64,000 nucleotides of DNA from Zantedeschia hybrid cultivar (taxonomy: Eukaryota; Streptophyta; Magnoliopsida; Alismatales; Araceae): the NCBI GenBank assembly GCA_030544215.1, contig JARZZO010000003.1, positions 24,251,879-24,315,878 of the forward strand, written 5' to 3'. The notes under the pieces were generated by a model that had not been told where the DNA came from, ran no database searches, and saw nothing but the letters and a program-made list of their open reading frames with translations. This document shows, one piece after another, positions 13,073 to 25,586 of the stretch. The translations under genes were made by a program, and so were the position numbers. Position 1 is the first letter of the stretch. Every line of letters starts with the position of its first letter.

Positions 13073-13086
13073 TCCAAGTGAGAGAA
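13073..13086 (+). other. Polypurine tract of copia A
   Basis: CCAAGTGAGAGAA directly before the 3' LTR. It is one or two bases from the CCAAGTGGGAGAT tract of copia B and copia C. Confidence 0.75.
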
Positions 13087-14676
13087 TGATAGTATTTGAT
13101 GGCCTTAAAGCCAATATTTGTACATTCTAATTCTGAATATTAATAAATGCAATCATTTCTTCATATATAGTTATCTCAAATTAACTATCGTAAATAAGGT
13201 CCATAGACAAATGTATAGGATATTGAATCATGATGAAATCATGATAGTGAGATCAATAATATTAGTCACTTGTCTTAAATAGTTCTTGATCATACGATAT
13301 TTGAAATGGACGTTAAATATCCGATAAGATCGACACAAGTTATTTCTGCTCATGTGATGAGGGTGAATGATCTCACATTCACTCATGTGGTGACACTAAG
13401 ACAAAATTGTGGGTTCTCATTAGAGAATGAGTTCATGGAATAAATCAGAATAAGAATTCCTGGATGGTCATTATACCTAATGGTCAATCAAAGAATTCAA
13501 TCGTTGCAGTAGCGTAGTTGGTCCTTTGACTTGAGTCACCAATGATACCTTGCTTGTAGACCATTGTGACTTGATTCTCTGGCTTGTGGACTTTAACCAT
13601 TAAGTCCACGATAGTCAGTCTCTCAGACACAGTGGAAAGCTTACGAAGGTAATTGAGTGAATAACAGTGGATCACTTACTCTTGGTATACGACTGGAGAG
13701 AGAATGTCCTATGGATGTGTACACAGAAATCCCTGGCCAGAGTCAGCTGAAAGAGATATCTTTCTAGAAGTTAAGTGAGTACTGGATTCCATATAAATAA
13801 TGTGATAAAGGGTTTGACTATGAAACCATACCCTTGCGTTATTGGGACATTAGATGAGTGAACGATTTTATCTATACAGTATCTGTAGACGGAAATGTTC
13901 AATTAAAGAGAACAATATCCGTTATATCTTCTGGGATCATGAGGTAGTGTTTGGTGCCGTTCATAGTCAGAAGGTCAAGTGGATTAATCATCGGATGATA
14001 AACTACTTATTTATTGAATTAATTATTTAGTATATGATGTTTAAATAATAATTAATAAATACTAAACTTTAGAATTAGTTCTAAGTTTAGTGGGCCTGAA
14101 ACTAGACTGATATATGGGCCTAGAGGGTCACAGATAAGAGTTCTCGTAAGATGGTGAGAGATGTTAAATATTATATTTATCTGGGTTTTTGTGAAAAGTC
14201 GCAGAATAAACATGAATATTTAAATGGAGAATTATCTAAGACCAAGCTCTTGGATAATTATGAAGATTAATCTTTGGCCTTATCTATAATTGTTATAAAA
14301 GGAAGCCAAGGGGAAGGTGGTGGTAGTACAGGTACACAACACCACAAGTATTTTTCTCTCTCCTCTCTCTCTCCCTCTCTCTCTCTTAAAGAAGACCTTT
14401 CTCTCTTCTACTTTTCAACTGCATGGTGGATTTGAGATCGGGTCGAAGTACTCAAGCTGAGGAGGAAATCGCGTCGGCGTCGGGAGCTCGTGTGGATACC
14501 TCTGGAGATCGTGCGCGTGCGCGATTACCGAAACGGTTCAATTCACGGGAGATTCGAAACCCTGCAAAGGTGAAGAACGGTTCTTCCGGTTAATTTTATT
14601 GTTCGTTTTACGATCCCAGCACCCCGATACATAGGAATCATTTTATATTTCAGCTGCGCTCCGACGATTCCTTATA
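13087..14676 (+). repeat. Copia A 3' LTR
   Basis: It starts TGATAGTATTTGATGGCC, which aligns with the minus-strand start of the copia B LTR (TGTTAGGTTTAGGTGGCC), so the two families are related. A TATA box sits at 14294-14300 and a CT-rich tract at about 14354-14390 in the transcribed part. The end is decayed (CCTTATA where CCTAACA is expected). Confidence 0.85.
14294..14300 (+). promoter_or_regulatory. TATA box of the copia A LTR
   Basis: TATAAAA followed by GGAAGCCAAGG and, 60 bp on, a CT-repeat leader. The position fits the U3/R boundary. Confidence 0.6.
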
Positions 14677-17339
14677 CTTCGGCCTCAAGAATGCTGGCGC
14701 AACCTATCAGCGCTTGGTCAACTCCATGTTCGACTCCCAGCTTGGAAGGAATATGAGGTGTACATCGATGACATGATAGTAAAGAGTTTGAAAGCTTCCG
14801 ACCACATGGTCGACTTGGCAGAGACCGTCGACACCTTGAGTAGGTACAATATGAAACTCAACCCCACCAAGTGTGCTTTCACGGTGAAGTCCGACAAATT
14901 CTTGGGTTTCCTTGTCACTCGTAGGGGAATTGAGGCAAACCCCAAAAAGGTGCAAGCCATCCAGAACGTGCAGCGACCCGACAGGATTCGGGACATCCAG
15001 TGCCTGACTGGGAGGGTAGCTACTCTCAGTCGCTTTTTGTCAAGAGCGGTCGAGAGATGCCTCCCCTTTTTCAAAGTACTGTGGGGCATACAGAAACAAG
15101 CGGGGAATAAGGGCAAGATTGAGTGGACGCAAGAATGCGAAGACGCGTTTCAGGAACTTAAGCAGTATATGGCCTCCCCGCCGATATTATCAAAGCCAGT
15201 AGACAGGGAACCCCTCATCCTATACCTATCGATCACTCCTTACTCCCTTAGTGCGGTGTTGGTAAGGGATGACGGGATCTAGAAACCCATCTACTATACC
15301 AGCAAGGTCCTTCAAGGGCCTGAGCTAAGGTACCCGACCACTGAGAAGTTCGCTCTCACCTTAGTCCATTCATCCAGGCGACTCCGACCTTATTTCCAAG
15401 CTCACCCCATCGTGGTCTACAAAAGCCAATCGTTGGGCAGGATTCTATAGTACTCTGAAGCATCGGGGCGACTAGTAAACTGGGCGATCAAGCTCGGCGA
15501 GTTCGATAACTCATATAAGCCTCGGACCAACATCAAGGTCAGGCACTCGCCGACTTTGTAGCCGAGTGTACAATCCCAGCGCAGGGGTCGATCGGCACCA
15601 GCCTCGGCCCTACATGGGAATTGTACGTTGATGGATCCTCATGCACAACAGGCAGCGATGCAGGGATCATTTTGATGTTTGAGGGAATTGAACTGCATTA
15701 CGCCTTGCGTTTCAATTTCCCAGCATCTAACAACATTGCGGAGTATGAAGCCCTCCTATCGGGCATCCGCATGGCCTGAAGTGTGGGAGCCACCAGGATA
15801 AAAGTCTACACCGACTCCCAACTCGTCGCCAGTCAAATCCATGGGAACTTCGAGGCCCAGGATCCAGGCATGAGTCACTACCTACAAGAGGTGAGAAACT
15901 AGGTGGAAGGGCTTGAACTTCTCAAGGTAATCCAGATTCCAAGGGAGGAAAATGCCGAAGCCGATTCTCTATCACGATTAACGTCTTCAATCGGCTTGGT
16001 TCCTTCTCAGTTTGTTCTTATCGAAGAACTCGACTGACCGAGTTTTCAAAAAGAAGTCCTCCAAGTAACCCAAAGGAGAGAATCCTAGATTGAGCCAATC
16101 ATAGAGTTCTCGAGATATGGCAAATTACCAGAAAATAGGTTGGAGGCGAGAAGAGTCAGAAATCGTACCAGCGATTCACCATGATAGGTGACTCCCTGTA
16201 CCGGCAATCCTTCTCCCAGCCTCTCTTGAAATGCCTCTATCCGGCAGAGGCCTTGAAGGCCATCGAAGAAGTTCATGAAGGCATGTGCGTAAGTCTCCTG
16301 GGAGGCGAATCGTTAGCCCGCATACTGCTACGGCAAGGGTGCTGGTGGCCGATCCTCCAGAAAGATACTTTGGAGTATGTCAAGAAGTGTGACAAGTGTC
16401 AGCGTTTCGCGCTGACCCCGCACCAGCCGGCAGTACCTATGACAAGCTTTCTTGAGCCATGCCCATTCGCAAGGTGGGGGATAGACATATTGGGCCCCCT
16501 GCCCGAGGCATGAGGGCAAAAGAAGTTTATCATAGTAGCAATTGACTACTTCTCCAAATGGATAGAAGCGGAGCCGTTATCTAAAATAACGGAAAAAGTA
16601 GTGTGGAATTTCATCTGGAAATCCATTATCTGTCGATTTGGCATACCAAGGGCGATCGTCTCAGATAACAGAAGACAGTTCGCCAGCGCCTACTTTAGGG
16701 AGAGATGCGAGCAGTTGGGAATAAAAAATTGCTACAGCTCGGTCGCCCATCCTCAAGCTACCGGCCTGGTAGAAAATGCTAATCGAACTTTACTCCATGG
16801 AGTTAAGACTCGATTAGAGGGGGCCGTAGGGTCCTGGATAGAGAACTACCCAGCATCCTATGGTCTCACAGAACAACAACCGGACAACTACAGGGAAACC
16901 CCCTTTCACCTTGTATATGGGGCAGAAGCCTTGATTCCCCAAGAGATAGGGAGCCCCTCATTGCGAGTAGAAGCCACATAAGCAGAAGGCCATCAATAGT
17001 TAAAAGAGAATCTCGACATGCTACCAGAAGTCCGAGAGAGGGCTAGGATCTGTATGATGGAATACCAGAGAAGGATGGCCAAATATTACAACCAAAGGCA
17101 GAGAGAGACAGTTTTTCCAAGGAGATTTGGTCTTACGAAAAGCGGAGGCCTTGGTGCTACAATTAGCGGCGGGCAAAATATCTCCCAGTTGGGAGGGATC
17201 CTACTGGGTCTTAGAAGTCCTTGGAATGGGCTCACACAGGCTCTCCACACTCGACGGAAGAGAAGTTCCCCGCACATGGAAGACCAAACCTATGGGTGTA
17301 CTATTGTTAAATTCTCACACTTATGTACTTATGGGTAAA
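14677..17339 (+). pseudogene. Tat-2 pol fragment: RT, two RNase H domains, integrase
   Basis: The reverse transcriptase keeps YIDDMIVKS (from 14758) and runs open to the amber codon at 15280-15282. A first RNase H follows, then a second, archaeal-type RNase H (WELYVDGSSC, about 15617), both with several stops. Integrase begins near 16181 with the zinc-binding end CDKCQRF. The core keeps WGIDILGP, SDNRRQF and GLVENANRTL, so all three D,D,E residues are present though split by a stop near 16511. The C-terminal SPSWEGSYWV segment is in another frame (17127-17339). Many stops and shifts make it non-functional. Confidence 0.88.
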
Positions 17340-17371
17340 GAATGAAGCGTTCCCTACTTCAAGTTTCAATC

Positions 17372-17731
17372 AAGCCATATCATTCCCTGAGTGCTCACAC
17401 TCGAGAAGGGCATTATAAGCCATATCATTCCCCGAGTGCTTACACCCGGGAAGGACGTTATAAGCCATATCATTTCCCAAGTGCTTACACCCGGGAAGGG
17501 CGTTATAGGCTATATCATTCTGCAAGTGCTTACACTCGGGAAGGACGTTATAAGTCATATCATTCCCCAAGTGCTCACACTTGAGAAGAGAGTTATAAGT
17601 CATATCATTTCTCGAGTGCTCACACTCGGGAAGAGCGTTATAAGCCATATCATTCCCTGAGTGCTCACACTCGGGAAGGGCATTATAAGTTATACCATTC
17701 CCTGAGTGCTCACACTTGGAAAGAGAGCATT
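17372..17731 (+). repeat. Eight 45-bp tandem repeats downstream of Tat-2 pol
   Basis: Each unit begins AAGCCATATCATTCC and contains GTGCTTACACCCGGGAAGG-like sequence. Eight units in a row vary at a few sites. The unit is 15 codons long and stop-poor, so both strands look open, but nothing suggests translation. Position between integrase and antisense ORF matches the 148-bp array of Tat-1. Confidence 0.92.
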
Positions 17732-18063
17732 CACAAGAGCTCTACCCCCAAGTCACAACCAAACAAGGCCACTCGAGAAGGACGCATAACCTGCGTCAGA
17801 AATGCAAAATATAATTTTTTCAAACAAGGAGATGAGCACAAGGCTTCCACCCAAGAATCAAGAACGCCTGGGGCGTCAGCCCCGACCTATGCACTGGCCT
17901 CCCCTCCTTCCACGGCGACCCCTTCCTCCTACGGAGAGTAACGCCTCGGCAAGTGCCGATGCCTCGGCAGAGTCGACCAAAGATGGTGCAAGGCCGGCCG
18001 CTTCCAACATATGTTCGGAGAGGAAGACACCGACGTCGTTAGGGACATCAGCATGAAGGTCTG

Positions 18064-18394
18064 CTAAAAACCGCTCTCCTTCGTCAGAAAGCCTGCGATA
18101 GGGATCTCTCGTAAGAGGGTCGGCAACGAAGTCCCTCCAAATCGAGCGGACTGGCTAGTTCTCATTGATTGGGCAATCAATCCAAAAGAAAGCCTCCTTC
18201 CATCCTTGAGGAGGAAAGCCAGTAGGCACTCGGAGGGGACTGCGATCACCACGACACATGAACTGAAGGAACTCGCAGGCGCCGAGGATCATGAAAGGGT
18301 GGACGTTAAAGACGCGACAAAAGACATCGAGAAGGTCCTCGACATGACCATAAAGGTACGCCAAGATATCTCGCCATAAGGGCACGCCCATCAA
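18064..18394 (-). pseudogene. Tat-2 antisense ORF fragment (gypsy-type transposon domain)
   Basis: The minus strand reads FCRVFNVHPFMILGACEFLQF, then GWKEAFFWIDCP and, after a frameshift near 18160, IWRDFVADPLT. The pattern VF.VHP..L...F.QF....GWK..FF.... is the same fold signature as the antisense gene of Tat-1 (FARIRITPSINVFRYLFKIQ then HGWKRKFILISL), similar to the Pfam family for 'putative gypsy type transposon'. Only the middle of the domain remains. Confidence 0.6.
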
Positions 18395-18697
18395 CCAACG
18401 CTAAGGCGAAAGGGTGCGCCCCACAGCAGATATCTCCAAGCATCCAATCACTCACGCAAGAGTGCTACGCGGACGTACTGAATTCCCGTACGTACAGGGC
18501 CTGCTTCACGGAAGAGACTTCATCATTCCCCATAAAGGGGCGTCATCTCGAAAGCCAACTGACGTCCACAGGAGCACTCGGGATGACCAAATGTCGCTAG
18601 TCGGATGCCCTTTCAGATGACGGATCCCGACGCATGTCAAAAACCATTTATGATTGGACCTCCCGCGCAACTTCACTCCCACATTCAAAATTCGAAT

Positions 18698-18712
18698 AAG
18701 GGAGTGAGGGGG
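18698..18712 (+). other. Polypurine tract of Tat-2
   Basis: AAGGGAGTGAGGGGG four bases before the putative LTR start TGACGAGGGG. Confidence 0.55.
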
Positions 18713-18716
18713 TCAG

Positions 18717-19328
18717 TGACGAGGGGAAATCGGGTTTAACCCAATTAGCTCATTAAGTACGAAGGTCCAAAAGCCCACAACCTTTCAAGAACAACACAAA
18801 GGGCCACGCAACATTCAGAGCCTTGGCCCACGCTATAGGGGCCGAATCCTAGGCCCATTGGGCCCGCAATCTTGTATCTCTCATCATGAAGCCCAGCCTT
18901 CACTCCCGAGATCCTCCAGGACCTCAGCAAGGCCCTCTTAGGGGCACTCCGTCACAATTATCATTATCAGGCGGGTCCTACGGAATTAACTACCCACTTC
19001 GGGATCCGCCCCGTCCAACAATGGGAAAGTTCTGGCTTGCCCAATATCCCACGATCTCCCCAAATCAGGGAGATTCGATCGTGGACAAATCACTCCCACA
19101 AAGTAAACCGTCCCTAGGACACCTCAAGGGGGAGACCATATAACCTCTAGATCCTCTCCAGAACAAGGTATGCTTTTCTGGGCACGACAAATCTCTAGCA
19201 AGATCTTGTCTTCTAGAATCTAACTTAGGCATCGGAGGATTTTGCCCTCCACCAGATCGGAGGGCCTCCCCTGACGTTTTTGTTCTCCCTCTTGCAGGCT
19301 CTACCCTAAACATTTCTACCACCAAACA
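18717..19328 (+). repeat. Putative Tat-2 3' LTR
   Basis: About 612 bp from TGACGAGGGG to CCAAACA. The shared block TTAGGCATCGGAGGA followed by a pyrimidine stretch and CTTGCAGG recurs in the Tat-3 LTR at about 60773-60840, so this is the transcribed part of a related LTR. Edges are by eye and lack a target duplication. Confidence 0.5.
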
Positions 19329-20632
19329 AATATCATTGAGTAGCCGGGATGTTTGATCGAACGGTCGTCGCTGTCCAACCAGTTTCCAACCACTACAACT
19401 ATGATTGCGGTGGTAGGTATGAGTGCCATGATCGGGATGATCGATTGTCAGATATAAATGGCATCATTGGCAAGAAACAATACATTACTATGTCTTCATT
19501 TTCAAACAGTTACAAGAGGTGGTGTAGCACTTGCTTTACCGAGAGATGAGAGGAGTCTAGCAAAACATGGGCCAAGGACCGCAAATTATCCCCCTTTTTT
19601 CACATCTAATATGTTATTTTGAGGCCCCATTACATGTTACATATTTTCACTAACTCATCCAAATAATGTTTACCGAAGACTCTCATTTCATTTTCCTAAA
19701 GTGTTGCAGTGGTTCTTGACTCAGAACCTTAAACAGATGCACTATAATGAAGCAACCAACAACCGTTTGGTCAGAAAGCTTTTCCCTTTTCGTAAGAAAA
19801 TTGTGTTTGAATTCCTTACATAACAGCGTAGGACATGCAACGCAGGGAACTTGACAAAACCTTCACAGAGTCATAAAGCCAAAGAAAATCCATGGAGAAC
19901 TGGTCAGGGACTGTGTGATATGCAGTTCTCTGGGCCTTTACAATAAAAGAAGAAGGCCTTCCGATCCAAAACATGAAGAGAGTACTACTAGGTCAGCTCT
20001 CCCTGCAGGGCCTATGATCCAAGACAACCACAGTGCCGTACTAGTTACAGCTAGAACTGATCCCCTTGTGGTTCATGTGAGCACAATAATGTTTACGATC
20101 AGTTATACGTTGAAAACAGCATGTGATAAACTTCTGGTATATTATACTTGTCCTTCTGGGTTTATCCTAGCAAAAGGTTACGTGTATATCTCTGCAGTAG
20201 GAAGGTGCTGGGATCCCAAGTAAATACATAGGAAAATGCTACACGTAGACCTGAAGGCAACCACTGAGATCTCCAGTACCAACTGCCACAGTGATTCCCA
20301 TCTAGTGGTGACATTCTAACATGCAATGGATGGTGGAGATTAAGGGTGTAAAAATTGAGCCATTTAGCTTTACGTTGTTCCATTCACAAGCGGAAACTGA
20401 AGAGAGATGACGTTCACGGGCTGAATTCTAGGGATGTTTTGGGGTCTACAATGTTACACATGGGAGGGCATGATGGCAAGGGTTCGAAGTTAGTTTTGAA
20501 ACAGTCATTAGGCTCAAGATTTCTAGCCAGTGGACTGGATTTTAAGACGGGCCAGCACGGAGCTTGTCATAAAAGGATAAGAAGGTTCATGTTAGCTATT
20601 TTTTTTTTTCAGTCACAAGATCACTCAAAGAC
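19329..20632. other. Non-genic DNA, nothing recognised
   Basis: Short open frames only (longest about 100 codons), none with a recognisable domain. No terminal repeats or tandem repeats seen. Confidence 0.5.
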
Positions 20633-20635
20633 TAA

Positions 20636-21490
20636 GGCCCTGTTTGATAACTCTTAATGAACTCCTATTGTCTGAAGCGGTCGGACATCCTAAGATTCAG
20701 ACTATTTGATACAATATTAAAACCTAAGTTCTCTCAAAAAAAATGGCTAGTATATGACTTTTTCTCGTTCAAAGGCTGAAACCCTATTGCAAAGACCCTT
20801 TCTCGAACCCCCTCCCCCTGATGCCGCCCCTCTCGTGCTCTGCCTCCTCTTCCTCCCAGTTCATCTCGACGCCAGTGGAGGATGTCTCACGCTCGCCCGA
20901 TGCCGCAGAGATCTAAGGCTTGATCCAGCTGGTCTCCTCTCCGTCCCTACGCGTCTCGATGCCAAGAAAAGAGGCCTCGTGCTCCCCTGAATCCAGCAAA
21001 GTCTCACAGCCCAGCTTCTTTCCGGTTCCTCCCTGCTCGTCTTGATGTCAGCGGAGGACGTCTCGTGCTCCTTGATGCCGGCAGGTGGAGAGGAGGAGGA
21101 AGAGGAGTTGGACAACGAGGATGAAGAAGATAAGCATCTGTCACCCCAGGTGGAAGACCAGACGATGGTGGAGAGGTGCTGCCGCCGGCACTGCCATGAG
21201 GATGATGTGTTGTCGACCAAGAATTCTGGCCTCCGGCTGCACTGCATCGAAAGGGCGCTGGCAGTTTAGTTGGTGGAAAAGATCACTATAGAGTCCTCTG
21301 AGGTGGGGCCCAAAACTGTGGCCATGGATTCCAAAGCGTGATGAGATTCCAAGTTTTGCTCAGACGTTACTTACACACTTATCAAACACACCAACTCTTA
21401 ATTACGTTCAGTATTCCTTTTGATACGGTGAGACATTAGACGTGAACTTCAGATTTCATACATTAGCATTAAGTTTTACGAAACAGGGGC
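20636..21490. mobile_element. Tourist-like (PIF/Harbinger-type) non-autonomous transposon with GC-rich cargo
   Basis: The ends are inverted: GGCCCTGTTTGATAA on the left and, reading in, GCCCCTGTTTCGTAA on the right, with similarity continuing through CTTAATG and TCTGAAG. A TAA duplication flanks both sides (20633-20635 and 21491-21493). The 855-bp element holds a GC-rich core (about 20810-21280) with three imperfect repeats built on TCTCGACGCCAGTGGAGGA-like and TCTCGTGCTC sequences, which looks like captured coding DNA. No transposase. Confidence 0.65.
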
Positions 21491-21493
21491 TAA

Positions 21494-21925
21494 GGTTTTG
21501 CATCTCCTCCTCATTAAGGTGCCTTCCAGAGGATCGGAGGCCAAAAGGCATTATCTGGTTGTGAAGGTCCATGGCAGATTTGATGGATCGATAGTCCATG
21601 TTAGATTTGATGGATAAATTTAGTTACACAAGGCGGCCATGTTAGATAGGTCTTCCATCGACAATGGTAATCATGTCAGTATACTAGTTAGGGTTTTAGA
21701 TGGGTTCAAGTTATCCACTCTTACTTGAATGTTAAATTTTGTTTGGATTCACCAATACTCCATTTCATATTGCCATACATTGGATATTGCTGCTTGTTCT
21801 TTTCCTTTTATGCATGCACGCATACAATAAATACAGAAAATGCACAAAGTTTACACCGTAGCTCCTCGAGCCTAATTCAGAACGTTGCTCTAACACTGCT
21901 GTCCGTATCGGCTTTTCACAGTAAA
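21494..21925. other. Non-genic DNA
   Basis: No gene or repeat recognised in these 430 bases. Confidence 0.5.
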
Positions 21926-21928
21926 TTA

Positions 21929-22221
21929 GGATGTGTTTGACAAAAAATTTACTTGAAAATCATTTTTGACTTTTATTTCTCATAGAGTGACTTGAGGGAG
22001 AGAGATTATAATTAATTTTATTTTGTTAAAAAAGTCAACTCTTTCATAATAATCTTACATTTTCTCTAATCTTGGAAGCTTCACCTTGTAATTTTTAGTT
22101 GGAAGCTAAAACACAAGTAAAATACTACATAAATAGCTTCCAACATCCAAATACTTCCATTAAAAATAACTAAATAAAAGTACAAAAATACTTTCAAATA
22201 GAAGTTGCACCAAACATGGCC
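21929..22221. mobile_element. Tourist-like MITE
   Basis: A 293-bp AT-rich element with inverted ends GGATGTGTTTG and, from the right, GGCCATGTTTG. Both sides continue into matching TTTACTTGAAAATCATTTTT-like sequence ending in ACTTTTATTT. The 3-bp duplication TTA (21926-21928, 22222-22224) fits PIF/Harbinger elements. Confidence 0.75.
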
Positions 22222-22224
22222 TTA

Positions 22225-23492
22225 GTGACTCGATCTGACGGCCATAGTTAATTGTCCTTCCGGTTTAAGTAAATTTTCTTATGGATATAGTCTCAGACCT
22301 ATCTAGGAGATAAACACAAGTGACTAGCACAAGTCAACCCGGACAAAGGCCAATAAAATTGAAAATGAACTCATGCCTATCAGATGGTATGAGCCAAGTT
22401 AGCGAATCCTGAGATTAGATTGGTTATATTTCTTTTACCTCTGCAACAGTGCAATGGTGATCCAAATGGGTTAATCTGGATCAACTCCCTACATACTAAT
22501 AAGAAATGTAACGCTAAACTTGTAACAATAATAGTTTAGAAATTAAACCATTAGTAGAAAAATGTATTGAAATTTGTCCTTGGACTCTTCATCAACTTGT
22601 TTCTCTAGTAACCTCTCTCTTTTATAAGCACAGCTTGGCTATTCATATGGTCATATGTGCACACATTCATCCAGGCACATGGGTTCTCCATAGTTAGGGG
22701 TTTTAAGACCCCTTCAATCATGCCAGAGTGCATTCACAAAAAGAGTGATTCTAACCTGACTCTGATGAGTAAGAAAATAGGTATGGTACCCGATACAACT
22801 TCATTTATCATAATTCTAGAATGAAACAAGATATTGATATTTTTGAACCTTGCTAATAAGTACCATTTAGTTTGAAGAACGTTTATGTCGAGACATTAAA
22901 TTGAACTTCATAACATTAACTATTAAATTTGACCGATTTATTTCAATATATGTAACATACATAAATACCCACAATTGAATTGCCTAGATGTCTAAATGTC
23001 TTTAAAGGCATTCTAAGAGAAATGCTAAGCATGGAGGATAGCTTGGTCCACTTATCGATAAAAGGAGATGGGACTTTGTTGTTTAGAAGGCATCTAAGCA
23101 CTCACAAGCTGAATAAGAAAACCTTTTAAAAGCTTGATTTCTAAGGAGCTCGTTACCAATTAAATCACCGATATGATCTAATACATGCTGATCAATCTGT
23201 CTTCATGTTAGACAATAACATTTGATATATTATATAACTCTAGAATGTTATGCTTTTTAGATAGTCTTAACTCCATCATATAAGTTTCATTGTGTTGGTG
23301 GCGAGGGGCTACTTGCTTTCTAAGTGCATATTGTTCATGGAAATGTACCACAATTGACATCGTGAGCTTTATCTTGTCAATCTCCTTTCAGCGCAATCCG
23401 AAAACGGATCTAAGAATTCTGAAAGGTTCCAACCAGCTACCCTGCCTAACATTAATTCTCTGCACACCAACTACAAACAACAAGCAACTTGT
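22225..23492. other. Non-genic DNA
   Basis: AT-rich, short open frames only. Nothing recognised. Confidence 0.5.
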
Positions 23493-23500
23493 GTTAAAAG

Positions 23501-23697
23501 TAAGGTTCGCCGACTTGACGAGTCGAGGCGACTCGGATCTCCCAAGATCCGGTACGAGTCGGGTTGACTCATGCCGACTCGTACGAGTCACATAGTCATA
23601 TCGTACAGACTCGGTCGAATCGCACCGACTCAGGTTCTTCCTGATACGGTACGAGTCGTCCGAGTCGGCCCGAGTCGAACCGATACGGCAAATCTTG
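23501..23697. mobile_element. 197-bp hAT-type MITE packed with CGAGTCG motifs
   Basis: A perfect 8-bp duplication GTTAAAAG flanks it (23493-23500 and 23698-23705), the size made by hAT transposases. The ends are inverted: TAAGGTTCGCCG and, from the right, CAAGATTTGCCG. Inside are about ten GAGTCG/CGACTC motifs in both orientations, giving a GC-rich island in AT-rich DNA. The next 320 bases to 24028 hold nothing recognised. Confidence 0.7.
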
Positions 23698-24033
23698 GTT
23701 AAAAGTTCCCATCATGTCAGTTGATGGGCACATAACGATCTTTCTTCATGCACGTGTACAGAAAACAGAAGACGCTAATGCAATTGGGGAACAAAAATCC
23801 AAAGGGTGCTCTAAAGTTTGAAAAAGCCCTAGATAAATGGGGAAAGTAGAAAGATTGAAGTCAGAACATGCAATCTTCTCTATGCTAGTTGTCAGATGCA
23901 AAGTGAACAGAAACACAATCCTCTTTTCAAGGAAGATAGAGCTACATCGTCATCACAAAAGTCCTACTTAATTATGTAAGACAAGGGGGTAACTTATTTA
24001 TAAGGCTACAAAATGAGAACACATACATAAAAC

Positions 24034-25586
24034 TGTTGGGTTTTCTCGGGTTTCTCCGGATCGCTCACGCAGCGGAAAATAAAATATTAAACAGCGATCC
24101 GTTTTCCCGTTTCGAAGAACTCAAACAATGATTATCGGAATCGATTCTCATCGTGTGTGGATTCGAATCCGCAACCGTTCGGTTCCGTCGGTACGACACC
24201 GCAAGCCGCGCAAGCGCCCGGCCTCTAGCGAAGTCCACGCGATCCTCCCCGCGACGGATATCCTCGCGTTCCTCGTTCTTCGCAGCCCACGAAACCTTCG
24301 CCGGTCGCCGCAACGATCGCCGCAACGCGCGGACGATTTCCCATCGAACGGGATTCGGAGAAGCGGCGGAGCAGACCTGGATCTATCTGGATGCCAGAGA
24401 GAGAGAGAAACTGAGGAGGGGCGGCTAGGGTTAGCAGCAGCTTGGCCTGCTCAGCCCGTTCACTATGTTTTATACTAACCGCACGGTTTTTCATAAAAAC
24501 CCCCAGTTTGTATAAAACCCACTTATTTATCCATCGCCTTGAGAATCATTTGCGTGTGACCCTCTAGGCCAAAGTACCAGTCCAGTTAATGGCCCAAAAA
24601 GCCCAGTGACTCCTCATTTGCTTTATTAATCAATTAATAACCCTTTATTAATTAATTAATCAATCGAATTGATGTCGCACATCGAATTCGACCGGGCCTC
24701 CGTTCACGTTGGGTGCCAAGCAACACCGCGTGAACCCGGAAGGTATTGGGGTTAAGTAACCCACTCTTGGAACCTTTCCGCCGACAGTTACCGCGTGGAT
24801 ATAATCCTTTATTCGTACAATGCTCTCGAGTCAACTCAGGGTATGGCGAGCTGTCAAACCCTTACCGGTCGACTCACTTGGATTAGATGCCGCTGAAGAA
24901 TATCGGAAAACTCCTTTCCCGATATTATCGTCCGCCCTGGCTAGGGACTTTCGCGCATCCTTCCTAGAGCATTCTCTCTCTAAGTACCGAGAGCGAATGA
25001 TTCCTAATTGATACACAATTCTCTTCGACGGTATTCCGCTGTACCCAATCCTTGGCGTATTAGAATCCCGTGGCTAGAGATTCGTAAACCAAGGTCAAAG
25101 CACAGAAGTCCACTGACAATGTGTCCTTGGTGTCTCAGGTCCGAGGACCATCCACGCAACTGTGACAATAGAATCAAGCTAGTTGACAGTGAGGTACAAT
25201 ACCATCCAGCGATTTAGTCGGATCAGTTCAGTGAACTCATTCTCCAATAAGCACCTACAGATTCGCCTTAGTGTCTCCAGACAAGTGACTTATGAGACCA
25301 GTCACCCTCATCATATGAGCAGGAGAAATATGTACTAGTCTAACCGGATATCCGATGTCCTTCTTGGATATCCTCTGACTAGGAACAATTAAGAATATGT
25401 GTGTTTAAGTGATCAGTCTCATTAGTATGATCTCATCATAATTTGATCACTATAGCACATATTCACGGACTTTATTATGAAACGAGAATTAATGCGATTT
25501 ACACATAATGAATATTATGCCATTATATTAATAAATGAACGAGATTTACATAGTCAGATTGGCTTTTAGGCCACCTAAACCTAACA
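24034..25586 (-). repeat. Copia B 3' LTR
   Basis: 1553 bp, TG...CA on either strand (TGTTGGGTTTT to CCTAACA on the plus strand). It is nearly collinear with 49541-51083. Apparent open frames inside it are by-products of GC-rich LTR sequence. Confidence 0.95.

Larger units (their letters stand above)
6464..14676 (+). mobile_element. Copia A: Ty1-copia element with truncated 5' LTR
   Basis: Order on the plus strand: 5' LTR remnant, tRNA-Met-type primer-binding site, 2.4-kb leader, dead gag-pol, polypurine tract, 3' LTR. Only the last 277 bp of the 5' LTR remain, joined to a different LTR on the left. The right edge abuts the reverse transcriptase of Tat-2 without a readable target duplication. 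The two LTR copies differ at many sites over their overlap, so the insertion is old. Confidence 0.9.
14677..19328 (+). mobile_element. Tat-2: 3' half of a Ty3-gypsy Tat-clade element
   Basis: It begins abruptly inside the reverse transcriptase at FGLKNAGATYQR, right at the copia A edge. Then come two RNase H domains, integrase, a 45-bp tandem array, an antisense ORF fragment, a polypurine tract and a 3' LTR. Two RNase H domains, tandem repeats downstream of pol and an antisense ORF are together typical of Tat/Retand elements. Gag, protease and the 5' LTR are absent. Between the array and the antisense fragment (17732-18063) and after it (18395-18697) I see no gene. Confidence 0.85.

Noticed and set aside
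17342..17660. Open frames on both strands over the 45-bp repeats
   Set aside because: The 45-bp unit is a multiple of three and stop-poor, so it stays open by chance; no start context or homology.
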